Counted from the first letter of the stretch, positions 27,310-36,224 are shown. The stretch: 64,000 bases of DNA from Stenotrophomonas lactitubi (GCF_002803515.1 NZ_PHQX01000001.1:3906001-3970000); one strand, 5' to 3'. A program made the numbers and translations. The notes: generated by a model not told the origin, from the letters alone.

Positions 27310-27720
27310 TTAAGCATCGGAAACAGGCTGCAGGGCTTCCAGCACCCTGCAATCGGCTACGCGGCCGCCCGGGCAATTGCCGATCATCCGCTCCAGCTCG
27401 CCCTGCAGCGCCTGCAGGTCTCGGATCCTGCGCGTGATGTCCGCGATGTGCGCTTTCACCACATCGTCCACCGAGCTGCACTCGTGCTCCCGCTGTTCAC
27501 CAAAGGCAATCAACTCACGGATCTGCTCGATGGAGAAGCCAAGCTCGCGGGCGCGGCGCACGAACGACAGACGCCTCTGGTCCTGCGCGCCGTAGTAGCG
27601 GTAGTTCCCCTCCGAGCGCAACGGCGGCTGCAGCAGGCCGATCTTTTCGTAATAGCGGATGGTTTCGGCCTTGGTGCCGGTCTGGCGGGCCAGCTGGCCG
27701 ATGGTGAGGTGGCTGGGCAT
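27310..27720 (-). CDS. cadR: MerR-family metal regulator, CadR-like
   Basis: A 136-residue activator/repressor. The MerR winged helix is clear (LTIGQLARQTGTKAETIRYYEKIGLL), followed by a dimerisation coiled coil. The metal site has the Cd/Pb/Zn pattern: Cys in HECSSVDDVV, then GNCPGG and ADCRVLEAL. ATG 27720 was chosen because the domain starts there; the frame stays open far upstream but antisense to the CDF gene. It diverges from the CDF transporter, with a typical MerR operator between them. It probably senses Cd, Pb or Zn and switches on the transporter by untwisting the long-spacer promoter. Confidence 0.9.
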   Translation of the reverse strand: MPSHLTIGQLARQTGTKAETIRYYEKIGLLQPPLRSEGNYRYYGAQDQRRLSFVRRARELGFSIEQIRELIAFGEQREHECSSVDDVVKAHIADITRRIRDLQALQGELERMIGNCPGGRVADCRVLEALQPVSDA

Positions 27721-27724
27721 GGGC

Positions 27725-27755
27725 TTGACCTTGTAGGGGCTACAGGGTTGATAAC
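27725..27755 (+). promoter_or_regulatory. MerR-type promoter and operator for the CDF gene
   Basis: A -35 box TTGACC (27725-27730) and a -10 box GATAAC (27750-27755) are separated by 19 bases, the over-long spacing typical of MerR-activated promoters. The spacer holds the dyad ACCTTGTAGGGGCTACAGGGT (27728-27748), close in form to known CadR/PbrR operators. It points toward the CDF gene and lies just upstream of cadR. Confidence 0.85.
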
Positions 27756-27805
27756 GACTCTCCAACCCTTTTTCAAGCCCAGCCACTGCCGGGCGGGAGA
27801 CACCC

Positions 27806-28444
27806 ATGGACCACTGCTGCGGCCACAAGCGCCAGGAACTGGAAGCGCTGGCCCTCCACAGTGCGCAGCGGCGCGTACTGGCGGCGGTACTCATCGTCAA
27901 CCTGGCGATGTTCTTCATCGAGTTCGGCGCAGGCATCGTGGCGCACTCCAGTGCCCTGCAGGCCGACGCAGTGGACATGCTGGGCGACGCGATCGTGTAC
28001 GGCCTTAGCCTGTGGGCGGTTAACCGGGGGGCGCGCTGGGAGGCCGGTGCAGCCCTCGCCAAGGGGCTGCTGATCCTGGCCTTCTTTGTCTTCATCGTGG
28101 TGGAAGTGTTCAGCAAGCTGATCCACGGCGTGCCGCCTTCCAGCGGCTTGATGCTGGGGTTTGGAGCCATCGCGCTGGTGGCCAATCTGGTGTGCCTGGC
28201 ACTGCTGTGGCGGTTCCGGTCGCTCAACATCAACATGAAGAGCACCTTCGAGTGTTCCCGCAATGATGTCACCGCCAACATCGGTGTGCTGGTGGCTGCC
28301 GGTGGCGTTGCGCTGACCGGAAGCGGCTGGCCGGACATCGCAGCAGGCGCGGTGATCGCGCTGCTGTTCCTGAAATCCGCGCTGGGCGTGATCGGCGAGG
28401 CGTGGCCCGCGTGGCGTGCAGCGGTGAAGTATCTACGCAATTGA
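27806..28444 (+). CDS. Cation diffusion facilitator-type metal transporter
   Basis: A 212-residue membrane transporter of the short CDF type, lacking the usual C-terminal cytoplasmic domain (full CDFs are about 300 residues). It begins MDHCCGHK, a possible metal ligand. About six transmembrane segments are visible. The first metal motif is ADAVDMLGDAIVYG (D-x3-D); in the second, the usual His is replaced (CSRNDVTANIG). It is driven by the MerR-type promoter and paired with cadR. This pair is visibly richer in GC than its island neighbours, suggesting a separate origin. It likely exports Zn, Cd or Pb from the cytoplasm. Confidence 0.85.
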   Translation: MDHCCGHKRQELEALALHSAQRRVLAAVLIVNLAMFFIEFGAGIVAHSSALQADAVDMLGDAIVYGLSLWAVNRGARWEAGAALAKGLLILAFFVFIVVEVFSKLIHGVPPSSGLMLGFGAIALVANLVCLALLWRFRSLNINMKSTFECSRNDVTANIGVLVAAGGVALTGSGWPDIAAGAVIALLFLKSALGVIGEAWPAWRAAVKYLRN

Positions 28445-28486
28445 GGCGCGCGCGGGATACGGCTGTGCCGCGTAGATGTCGGCTAC

Positions 28487-28505
28487 TGGCCGAAAGCGGT
28501 CGTTG
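28487..28505 (+). repeat. 19-base direct repeat, copy 2
   Basis: TGGCCGAAAGCGGTCGTTG, 18 of 19 identical to 12402-12420. It lies just after the CDF gene and closes the metal-resistance segment. The significance is uncertain. Confidence 0.4.
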
Positions 28506-28660
28506 ACCGGCGCGGGAGGGCGTGGGGCGCTCTTCGTCTTTATCTGTGGGCTGGTTCAAGCACTAGGTGGCGTATCAACGGAAGTGACTGCCATTCAACG
28601 CGCCGGGGGCAGGATGCATAATCGTACCTATGGCTCCGTCTATCACGCAGGTAGGACTCA

Positions 28661-29428
28661 ATGATTGACCCTCCATTGCCAGAGGACTGGCGCGAGCTTC
28701 AGCGAGGAGTTTGCCGTCTCTTCAACGAAATAGGCCTTACAGCTGACGTGGAGGTCACTCTCACTACGCCTCGCGGCGCCGTTACCGTAGACGTATTCGC
28801 CGTTGACAACCAGAGTGTAGACAAAATTCAGTACATCGTTGAATGCAAGAACTGGAGTTCAGCTATCCCTCAATCTGTGGTTCATTCCTTTACGACAGTG
28901 ATGCACGAGACGGGCGCAAACATTGGATTCATCGTCTCAAAGCACGGACTGCAGGCCGGGGCTATTCAGTACACTGATAGCACCAACATCATTGGCCTAA
29001 CCTATTACGATATTCAAAAGCGCTATTTCAGCGTTTGGTGGCAAAAGGTTTTCTGCTCAAAGGTCGCAGATGCAGCAGAGTACGTGAATCAGTACGTTGA
29101 GCCAATCAATAGCCGGCGGGAGCGATTCGTAAGTGACCTTCCTGCGCACCAGGTTGCGGAATTCCGTGAACTGCAGAGGCGATATGCGGCGTTCGGCATG
29201 TTGATGTGGCTGATGGACATAGGGAATGTGGTCGCGCAGTACAGGGGAAATCCGCCTCCTGACATCGATCACTACAAGAGCAACCTCCAGGATGCTCTCG
29301 GACTGGAGTTCGCTTTCCGCTCCGAGCTATTCAGGGATCTGCTTGCGGAGATGTGCCTAAAGCTTCAAGAGATCGAGCAGCAGTTCCATGCGTTCTTCGG
29401 TGAAAACATCTTTCTCCGCGAATTCTAA
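28661..29428 (+). CDS. Mrr-like restriction endonuclease-fold protein
   Basis: A 255-residue protein. Residues 40-65 contain TVDVFAVDN ... YIVECKNW, giving D44, E61 and K63, the PD-(D/E)XK core. The next strand-helix part (QSVVHSFTTVMHETGANIGFIVSKHGLQAGA) is typical of Mrr-type nucleases, which cut modified or foreign DNA. The C-terminal 120 residues have no recognised domain and may sense substrate or partner. It is convergent with the giant STAND gene, ending 113 bases from its end. Defence function is inferred from fold and context. Confidence 0.7.
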   Translation: MIDPPLPEDWRELQRGVCRLFNEIGLTADVEVTLTTPRGAVTVDVFAVDNQSVDKIQYIVECKNWSSAIPQSVVHSFTTVMHETGANIGFIVSKHGLQAGAIQYTDSTNIIGLTYYDIQKRYFSVWWQKVFCSKVADAAEYVNQYVEPINSRRERFVSDLPAHQVAEFRELQRRYAAFGMLMWLMDIGNVVAQYRGNPPPDIDHYKSNLQDALGLEFAFRSELFRDLLAEMCLKLQEIEQQFHAFFGENIFLREF

Positions 29429-29541
29429 CGCCTCGAAAAAGGACGAGTCACCGCCAGCCTGACATGCCAGCCTAGCGCCGCAACTGGCTCGCGACCAAGC
29501 CGGTCATGGCGAGAGAGACCAGCAGTACTTTCAATCGCTAA

Positions 29542-32500
29542 TCAGCCTCTACTTTGAGACTCTGGAGATATGAGCGGCGACGATGTCGCAAGATAGTCCC
29601 TCAACTGGAAGGCCAAGGACGATCCCGATTCTATGAGTCTGTCCAGAACATCTAGAGTAGCCCTCCTGAGATTCACGTCCCGGAGGAGAGCTTGTCGATG
29701 ATCGTGAACCGCTATCTGGCAGATGGTCTCGGCGTCCCAACTGACGTTCCCGTCGTTTAGAAAATCAGCCGGCATCTTGGCTATCGCATCTCTCAGTGAC
29801 ACTAGTGCGGACGGCACCGCCGATGCCCTTCCCACTCCAGCCATCAGTGCGATCAGATGCTTGAGAACATGCCAAGCGTCGCCTGCCTCCTCAAGGCAGT
29901 CGGCTACGAACCTGGGCCGGTCCCGGAGCAAGTTGAGGTCATGATAGGTTCTGAGCCATGGCCTGGTCTGAAAGAGCAGCACAGCTATTGGCTTCTCGTT
30001 CTTGCTGTAGGCATACCGCGAACTGTTACGCAGCGTGCCATCGGCAAGGACTGTCGAAGTGACTCTATCCCAGATTCTCCAAAAGGAATCTGCGCTAGCG
30101 CACTCCTCCTTCAAACTCGCGGAAAGCGTTGACTCCAGCAATCTCTCAGTGAGCTCCGGTCCGCGCTCGATGCAGTAGTCAAGCACCGCGAAGATCGGGG
30201 AGCTACTGGTGGGCTGAGCTAGCAGCTCCGCGCTCAGAAGGTCTCCCATTTCCTTGCGCGCCTCGAAGTCGACATAGCCGGGGTCGTACCGATCGACCCG
30301 CAATTTGCCTTCCTGCTGCACCATGCGCCGCGCAAGTGCCGTAAGCGCTTGGACTCTCCATGTGTCTGGCACTTCACTGCGCGCGGCATCGAGCGCGATT
30401 GTCCACTCCTTGACAGCGGCGAGACTTTTCGGGATTGGCCTGGCTGCCAGCACCCCGCCTTTCAGAGCGGCTACCAACCGCTTGCTAGTTGCATCCCTAG
30501 CTGCTTCAACGAAGTCGGGCCTGCGCTTTCGAGCAGCTCCGACTGTGATGTCGAGCTCCTCAGCGTAATGTGCCAATGCCGTCGTCAGCATATCGGCGAG
30601 CAGAGCTTGCTTGGGACGCAGAACCTCTGAAATGGCAATGGCCGCGGCTCTTCGAACAGTCCAGACGGGCTCCGTAATAGCGTTTGCGAGACACTGAGGC
30701 AGCTTCGGATGGCTCGGATCAACGCTTGCTAGCAAGATCAGTGTCGTTGCCCTCAACTCACCAGTTGCGGGTGCGCTTCGGATCCAACCGTCGCTGTCTA
30801 GCCGCACTTCAGCAACTGTGAGGACGTAGTCGCGGGCCCACTGGAGTGCCTCAGAATCATCTGTCGGCCAGCGGCGAATCAGCGCGCACGCCAAGTCGTG
30901 CTCGATCCCTAGCAGGAACGACATTTCCTGCTCCCCAACCTCACGACAGAGGTTTCGATACTCGTCGTACACATCAGATGCAGAGCGGAAACGGTCAACG
31001 GCGCCTGGGGACGAAGAATAAAGTGGCTGATTCACTGCGCCGACCCAGAGTCGAATGGCAGCGGATCTATTCAAGAGTTGACCTCTTAACTGTGCATCCT
31101 CGCTCACTCGTTTCAATTCAGGCTCTAGATTAGCAATCTCCAGGGAAACGTACTGCCCATCTCCAACTGGCTCCCCGAACCTCATCCCCCTTGCGTCCAT
31201 GCGCTTGAGACTCATCCGCCATCCGTCAGGAATGTCCTGGGAAATTTTGAGCTCTTCTATGTGTTCATCGAGCATCGCATGAATGCCCTCTCGGAGATCC
31301 GGGCGAAGTATCTGCAGATGGAGGACGAGCATCTCCAGGTTCTGCTTTCTGTGCGGGAGCCGATTGCTGGCAATGCGCTCCTTCTGCCGTTCCTCGTCTA
31401 ACCCGTCGTGCCCACCGTAAATCGCTAAGGTAGAGTCCTCTCCGGCGAATCGTGCCATGTCATCCATAAAGAATTCTGGGCATTTGAAGAGCGACAGCAT
31501 CTTCTCAGTGACCAGCTCAGGATGTGCAACTAGTACGCCAGCCGCTAGGCCAGTAGTGAAGCTTGACTCGCCATGTTCCAAGATGAACTCAACGGCGTCC
31601 GATACGATCTTTGGCTGCGCTTTCGCCTCAATCAGCAGCCTCTGCTCCAGCGCCATGAGCGCGCAGTTCAGGACATAGCTGGATACGGAGTGGCCCCGAT
31701 AAGCTCCCCAGAGTCGCGAAGCATGGATATGGTCACGTTCGTTGGGGCTATACCTTTTCGGAAGAACGATGACCTCCTCCGGATGTGACTTGGAGAACGA
31801 CACAGCTGCGTGATTGCAAAGATCAACGACAAAGCGAACGCTTTTAGCAAACGAGTAAAGCAAGAGCCACTTGAAGGGCCCCTGCAACACGGATGGCGGG
31901 AAGAATACATGGGATGCTCTTTCACTGAGGCCCTTTGAGGCTTCCCAGCCAGGCATTCCGAATTCACGTTCCACGCGAGGAACAGGTTCAATATAGAGCG
32001 CCCAGAACGCAGTGCGCACCAAGTCTGGGCTGAAGTAGGCAGCCTCTCTACAGTGCTTGATGTTGGTGAGGAACTGCAGGCGCTCTTCAGCGTAGAAGTC
32101 CCGCCCATCTTGATCTCTAGAGGCACGCTCCAATAGGTGATCGATGAAAGCCTTGAACCTGGCTTGATCAGCTCCAGCGCAACGGCACAGAAGCTCATAG
32201 AACCGCTTCCCCACGGACTTCTCTCGATACCATTGATCACTGTCTCGCCAGCAAAAGTGCTCAGCCATGCTGAAAACATCGATCACTCGCTGGCTGGGCC
32301 GGTGCCAAGAGTCATCATGCGCAACCGCATCCTCTGCAAGCTGGACGACCCAAGAGTGGGACTGCGGTGGCATCGAAGGGAAAGCCTTTGCCACAAGGCC
32401 AATCACTACGTCCCAAGCCTTTCCTACTGGCGCAGCCATCCCGATCCGGGCAAGGATCTCTTTGTTTGTGGGATCAGCGGCCAAGTGAGAGTAGTCGACG

Positions 32501-34623
32501 GATGTCGGTCCCTTGCAGGCAATTCTTAGCAAGTGACTCAAACGCTGGAGGAGAGCCGTACCAGCGAATGCCCCGCTTTCTCCCAACCCTGAAATCAGTT
32601 CATCTACTCGCTCCGATCGAAGAAGCCCGATAGCGATCTCGTCACGCCAAAGCTGCGACATGCAGGGCACCGGTTGAAACGCAGCTTCCAACAGCGCGAA
32701 GGCATCATCATCACCCTCAGCCGATCGCTGTGCCGTCCACGAGCGTAGAGCCCTCCGCATGCCAGCGTGTGATCCGAGCTTCTCAAATAGCTTTGACCAG
32801 TCCCGCTCGGCAGATCGCACCTCACGCTCCACTCGGAAGAACAGCGACCAATCCTCCAGAACGTCGTGCGCCGGTGCCACCCGATCTACCTCGTCGACTA
32901 CAAGTACGGAGTCCTGAAGGAGTGATGCGATAGCCTCAACGTCCCGCGGAGGTTCAACAAACTGCGCGAAGCGCTCGGTGCGCAGGTAGCAGACTTCATC
33001 GAAGGCTGCTTGGCGCCGTGTACGCATGGCGCTCGAAAGGCCTCGACTTGGAGCAATCCTCTCCGTCCAAAGCGACCGCCTAAGACTATTGCCTGCAGCA
33101 GTTGGCAGCGTCATCCCTGCCTCGGCATACTTGAGCGCAAGCTGTAGATAGTAGGGCGTACGCAGAACCTCTTTCACCTCCGAGTCTATGGATACAATTT
33201 CTTCGAGCGCGCTTGAGGCCACTGCAGCCTCAATCTCCGCGTCAGTTAGGAGAGGGACGTCTACGACTTGACTAGAAAGACTGCAGAGGAAGTTTGTGTA
33301 CAGACCGTTGAGAGCATAGGAGCGCGTCGTGATACAAAGCCTGGAAGACTTGTTCTTGCGGACAAGTGCGATCAATTCCTCGAGTGCACCTGGATTCTGC
33401 GCCTCAAGAGCCTTCTCCAGCGAGTCGATGATCACAGTAGGTGCGCCGGTGCGCAGAAGCATGTCGATCCCTACCACAGGATCTGACATTCCGCTCAGTG
33501 ACTGAACTGATGCCAAGCTTGGAACGTCAAGCTCGTCGGCCCTGAAGAAAAACAAAGGGCCTGATTCACGGAGCAAAGATGCAATTTCGGCAACGACCGC
33601 GGACTTTCCGACGCCCGGACCGCCGGTGATAATAACCAGCTGACGGTTGTCAAGGACTGACAAGATTTGAGCTAGGCACCCGCTCCGCGGTATGTGGGAA
33701 CCATTGTGCAGGCGTGTGGAGACAAGTGAGAGCTGAAGTAGGGCACGCTCAGTTAGCCGCTCTGCAACGCCGCCCAGTCCAGCCCGGGCACTCAAACGGC
33801 TCACTGCCGCTCGCAGCCCTTCCTTTGCTGTCTGAGACCAAGTAGTGGGGGTAACCGTCCCCACTGTGACCCCCTGCTCCTGCACATAGGACACAAGTCC
33901 GTCCCATATCTGCTCTCCCGAGTCGTCTGAACCGGCCCTGGTGAGGAGTGCTTGGACGAGGCTCAATTCTTGTGTCGACTCAGCTCCCAAATCATGAACG
34001 TCAACACGAAGACGCTGGAGCAGTTGAAAGACCAGATCCTCAGTGTACTTTTCGCACAGCGTATCTTGCGAGATCGCCTTGAACGCATCCCAAGTTCTCT
34101 TGTGCTGCTTGTTCAGTAGCTTTGAATTCAACTTCTGCAGAAAGTCGGAAAAGTCTACTGAGGCACGCGATAGCTCGCACAGGCGCTTAGCCGCCTGATT
34201 AGCAGGGGTCGCTGGCGCGATGGTCGCGATAACCAAGACGTCACAGGCGCGATCAAAAGGGCTCCCATCTACACCGAGGAAGTCACGCCAAGCGCCGCGC
34301 AGTGCGTCAATAAAGTCTTTGTCTCCAGCTGTAGCGTTTAGGCCTCGCTTGCATTGAACTAGCTGCAGCCAACTTTCAGAGGATTTCCGTAGCCGACAGT
34401 AGATGTCGTCAGTGTGAGCGCCGGTATAGCGAGCTTCAGAACGAATCTCTTCAACCCGGACGCCATGCAGGCTGAAGGCTGTAGGCAGCCCCGTAAGCAT
34501 ATTGGCCAGATACAAGGCGCTGACACGAGCCTGAAAGAGTCCGCCACCTCCGCCGGTAGCGATAGTGCTCATGACTTGCGTGCCCTGAAGCGGACTGCGC
34601 TGGGTGTCTTCCTTCTCGCTCAT
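29542..34623 (-). CDS. Giant nuclease-STAND ATPase, Avs-like defence protein
   Basis: A 1,693-residue protein. The N-terminus (about 1-230) looks like a Cap4/DUF4297-type dsDNA nuclease: a Gly-rich opening GGGGGLFQARVSALYLA, then D73 ... Q90-C-K92. A STAND/AAA ATPase follows: Walker A GGPGVGKS (334-341), Walker B VIIDS (D400), and ITTRSYAL as the sensor. The remaining 1,200 residues are helical, without sequence repeats I can name, and would be the sensor. This order (nuclease, STAND, long helical C-terminus) is that of Avs-type antiphage proteins, which recognise phage terminase or portal and then cut DNA. A second start (MSTIATGGGGG) lies 17 codons in. A specific Avs type cannot be assigned by eye. 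Confidence 0.72.
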   Translation of the reverse strand: MSEKEDTQRSPLQGTQVMSTIATGGGGGLFQARVSALYLANMLTGLPTAFSLHGVRVEEIRSEARYTGAHTDDIYCRLRKSSESWLQLVQCKRGLNATAGDKDFIDALRGAWRDFLGVDGSPFDRACDVLVIATIAPATPANQAAKRLCELSRASVDFSDFLQKLNSKLLNKQHKRTWDAFKAISQDTLCEKYTEDLVFQLLQRLRVDVHDLGAESTQELSLVQALLTRAGSDDSGEQIWDGLVSYVQEQGVTVGTVTPTTWSQTAKEGLRAAVSRLSARAGLGGVAERLTERALLQLSLVSTRLHNGSHIPRSGCLAQILSVLDNRQLVIITGGPGVGKSAVVAEIASLLRESGPLFFFRADELDVPSLASVQSLSGMSDPVVGIDMLLRTGAPTVIIDSLEKALEAQNPGALEELIALVRKNKSSRLCITTRSYALNGLYTNFLCSLSSQVVDVPLLTDAEIEAAVASSALEEIVSIDSEVKEVLRTPYYLQLALKYAEAGMTLPTAAGNSLRRSLWTERIAPSRGLSSAMRTRRQAAFDEVCYLRTERFAQFVEPPRDVEAIASLLQDSVLVVDEVDRVAPAHDVLEDWSLFFRVEREVRSAERDWSKLFEKLGSHAGMRRALRSWTAQRSAEGDDDAFALLEAAFQPVPCMSQLWRDEIAIGLLRSERVDELISGLGESGAFAGTALLQRLSHLLRIACKGPTSVDYSHLAADPTNKEILARIGMAAPVGKAWDVVIGLVAKAFPSMPPQSHSWVVQLAEDAVAHDDSWHRPSQRVIDVFSMAEHFCWRDSDQWYREKSVGKRFYELLCRCAGADQARFKAFIDHLLERASRDQDGRDFYAEERLQFLTNIKHCREAAYFSPDLVRTAFWALYIEPVPRVEREFGMPGWEASKGLSERASHVFFPPSVLQGPFKWLLLYSFAKSVRFVVDLCNHAAVSFSKSHPEEVIVLPKRYSPNERDHIHASRLWGAYRGHSVSSYVLNCALMALEQRLLIEAKAQPKIVSDAVEFILEHGESSFTTGLAAGVLVAHPELVTEKMLSLFKCPEFFMDDMARFAGEDSTLAIYGGHDGLDEERQKERIASNRLPHRKQNLEMLVLHLQILRPDLREGIHAMLDEHIEELKISQDIPDGWRMSLKRMDARGMRFGEPVGDGQYVSLEIANLEPELKRVSEDAQLRGQLLNRSAAIRLWVGAVNQPLYSSSPGAVDRFRSASDVYDEYRNLCREVGEQEMSFLLGIEHDLACALIRRWPTDDSEALQWARDYVLTVAEVRLDSDGWIRSAPATGELRATTLILLASVDPSHPKLPQCLANAITEPVWTVRRAAAIAISEVLRPKQALLADMLTTALAHYAEELDITVGAARKRRPDFVEAARDATSKRLVAALKGGVLAARPIPKSLAAVKEWTIALDAARSEVPDTWRVQALTALARRMVQQEGKLRVDRYDPGYVDFEARKEMGDLLSAELLAQPTSSSPIFAVLDYCIERGPELTERLLESTLSASLKEECASADSFWRIWDRVTSTVLADGTLRNSSRYAYSKNEKPIAVLLFQTRPWLRTYHDLNLLRDRPRFVADCLEEAGDAWHVLKHLIALMAGVGRASAVPSALVSLRDAIAKMPADFLNDGNVSWDAETICQIAVHDHRQALLRDVNLRRATLDVLDRLIESGSSLAFQLRDYLATSSPLISPESQSRG

Positions 34624-35030
34624 CAGCTAATGCCTTCGCCGCTACGCGGCGCCTCCTGTAGGCAATCAAATAGAACTAGGACATGCGCAATCGAGAGCTA
34701 AAGCCGACCTGTGTAACCACGCAACGAGGAGCAGTTCGTCCTCAACCTCGCCCAGCTGAAGACCAGGCACAGCGCCGCGAGGGGTAGAACTGATCGCACC
34801 TTCAAGCGCATCTTCGGGATGCTTCTGGGCGAACAATCGGACCTCGCACCTCTTTCGACCATAGAACCTGAACTTGCTTAGCATCTAAGTATGATCCTTG
34901 ACGCCACTCTAGCTTTGGCACTCGGTGAAAGGGTAGCCAGTTCACGCCTGGCAGCCCAGTCCAGCCATGCTTGCGCTCAAATGTGACCGAGAATCGTGGC
35001 GTTTGACAACCTCCTATTGACAAGCGCTAA
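34624..35030. other. Right-end spacer of the island
   Basis: About 400 bases upstream of the STAND gene without a supported gene; two short overlapping reverse frames have no features. It holds the STAND promoter region, including a perfect hairpin CGCCGC-TAC-GCGGCG (34637-34651) just upstream of its start, and the right terminal repeat. Confidence 0.45.
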
Positions 35031-35031
35031 G
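35001..35031 (-). repeat. Right end of island with inverted-repeat half
   Basis: GTTTGAC at 35001-35007 is inverted relative to GTCAAAC at 2690-2696, with similar distances to the junctions. The comM sequence resumes at TGCCGGAG (35032). Confidence 0.5.
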
Positions 35032-35633
35032 TGCCGGAGTGGAACCGCAGTGCGCTGGAAACCCTGCGCGAGCCGCTGGAATCAGGCCACATCCGCATTT
35101 CCCGCGCAGCGCGCAGCGTGGTCTATCCCGCGCGCTTCCAACTGGTGGCAGCGATGAACCCGTGTCCCTGTGGCTGGGCCGGCGACCGCAGCAACCGTTG
35201 CCTGTGCAGCGACGAGCGCATCACCCGCTACCGCGCACGGGTCTCGGGCCCGCTGCTGGACCGCATCGACCTGCACATCAACGTGAGCCGCATGGATGCG
35301 GTGGAGCTGCGCGAGAGCACACCGCTGGGCGAGCCCAGCGCCAGCGTGCGTTCACGGGTGGAAGCGGCGCACGCGCGGCAGCAGGCGCGTGGCGGCCTCA
35401 ACGCGCACCTGCCGCCTGCCGCCCTGCGTGCGTGCACGCGCTTGAACGAAGCCGATCAGGACCTGCTGGAACAGGCCATCGAACGCCTGCAACTGTCAGC
35501 GCGGGCCATGCATCGCATCCTGCGCGTGGCACGCACCATTGCCGATCTTGCCGAAAGAGAGACCATCCAGACCGCGCACTTGGCCGAGGCCATCGGCTAC
35601 CGGCAGCTGGATCGGGGCAAGCCAGGCACCTAG
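35031..35633 (+). pseudogene. comM: comM/yifB 3' fragment, separated by island
   Basis: The C-terminal 40% of ComM. It resumes exactly where 1760-2663 stops (PEWNRSALETLREPLESG) and contains the family hallmark AAMNPCPCGWAGD with its Cys-rich turn, then the RYRARVSGPLLDRIDLHI region and a C-terminal helical domain (SARAMHRILRVARTIADL). A GTG lies at the junction (35031), but without its N-terminus the fragment cannot bind ATP. Together with the 5' part it makes a full 501-residue protein after clean excision. Confidence 0.95.
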
Positions 35634-35735
35634 CACGCTGCTGCTGCATGCACGAAGGAATCAGATTCATCTGATATCTGCCATGCCACCTGCGCCCTGA
35701 CCATTTCCGCGAGCCCATACACAAGGAGATGCGGT

Positions 35736-36188
35736 TTGCTCAGGATGCTCATCATGGGCGGGCAGGAGGCCGCCCGTCAGCGGATATCACGGACGATAGG
35801 ACGGCGCGGCCTGATCCGCATGGAATCGATCTACAGCGTGGACAGCGGCCTGTCGGTGCTGGAGTGGCGCAACTACGATCTGGTGGGAACGTTCCTGGCG
35901 GCCGGTCTTGGCACGCGTCTGCAGGAATCGTTCGTGATGCGCGATGCGAAGGTGCAGCTGGTGCTGTTCGGCATGGGGCTGAGCGAAGAGGTGGCCAGCA
36001 TTCGCCTGCGTCTGCGCGCGCAGGGCCTGCCGTCGCCGATTCTGGTCAGGACGGACTTTGACAGCTACGACGAGTCGCTGTTCTGGCGATCGCTGACGGC
36101 ACACATGATCCTGCCGTCGGTACAGGAGGCCGCTGGCCCCCTCCCCGCCACGGGCGACGCGTGCGACCATGCAGGGCCCAGTCCCTAG
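35736..36188 (+). CDS. Hypothetical protein with receiver-like features
   Basis: A 150-residue protein beginning at TTG 35736, seven bases after AAGGAG; this fits better than the later ATG codons. The pattern of short hydrophobic strands (LIMGGQEAARQRI, YDLVGTFLAAG, VQLVLFGMG, SPILVRTDFDSYD) is compatible with a diverged receiver/Rossmann fold, but no phosphoacceptor Asp is evident. It directly follows comM and precedes the large helicase gene. GC content matches the host backbone. Function unknown. Confidence 0.5.
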   Translation: MLRMLIMGGQEAARQRISRTIGRRGLIRMESIYSVDSGLSVLEWRNYDLVGTFLAAGLGTRLQESFVMRDAKVQLVLFGMGLSEEVASIRLRLRAQGLPSPILVRTDFDSYDESLFWRSLTAHMILPSVQEAAGPLPATGDACDHAGPSP

Positions 36189-36224
36189 CGGTGCCTGCCT
36201 CGCCAGGTGCCCGCCCAGCCATAC

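Larger units (their letters stand above)
2664..35031. mobile_element. 32.4 kb genomic island inserted in comM
   Basis: The limits come from the comM reading frame: base 2663 joined to 35032 gives uninterrupted comM. Inside are three tyrosine recombinases with a small partner at the left end, an Xre regulator, metal and polymyxin-type resistance cargo, and nuclease/STAND defence-like genes at the right end. No DDE transposase, conjugation or phage structural gene was found, so self-transfer is not evident. comM is a known hotspot for AbaR/Tn6022-type Tn7-like elements in Acinetobacter, but no Tn7-like genes are present here. No SMAG-like repeat was seen inside, whereas several lie outside, in line with later acquisition. 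The exact boundary base is uncertain by one or two without the empty site. Confidence 0.9.

Noticed and set aside
27721..28440. N-terminal extension of CadR to a 376-residue protein
   Set aside because: The extra 240 codons are antisense to the CDF transporter and run through the MerR promoter; the MerR domain begins at 27720.
2664..35031. Tn7-like (AbaR/Tn6022-type) element in comM
   Set aside because: No DDE transposase, TniB/TnsC ATPase or TniQ/TnsD protein is encoded; tyrosine recombinases occupy the end instead.
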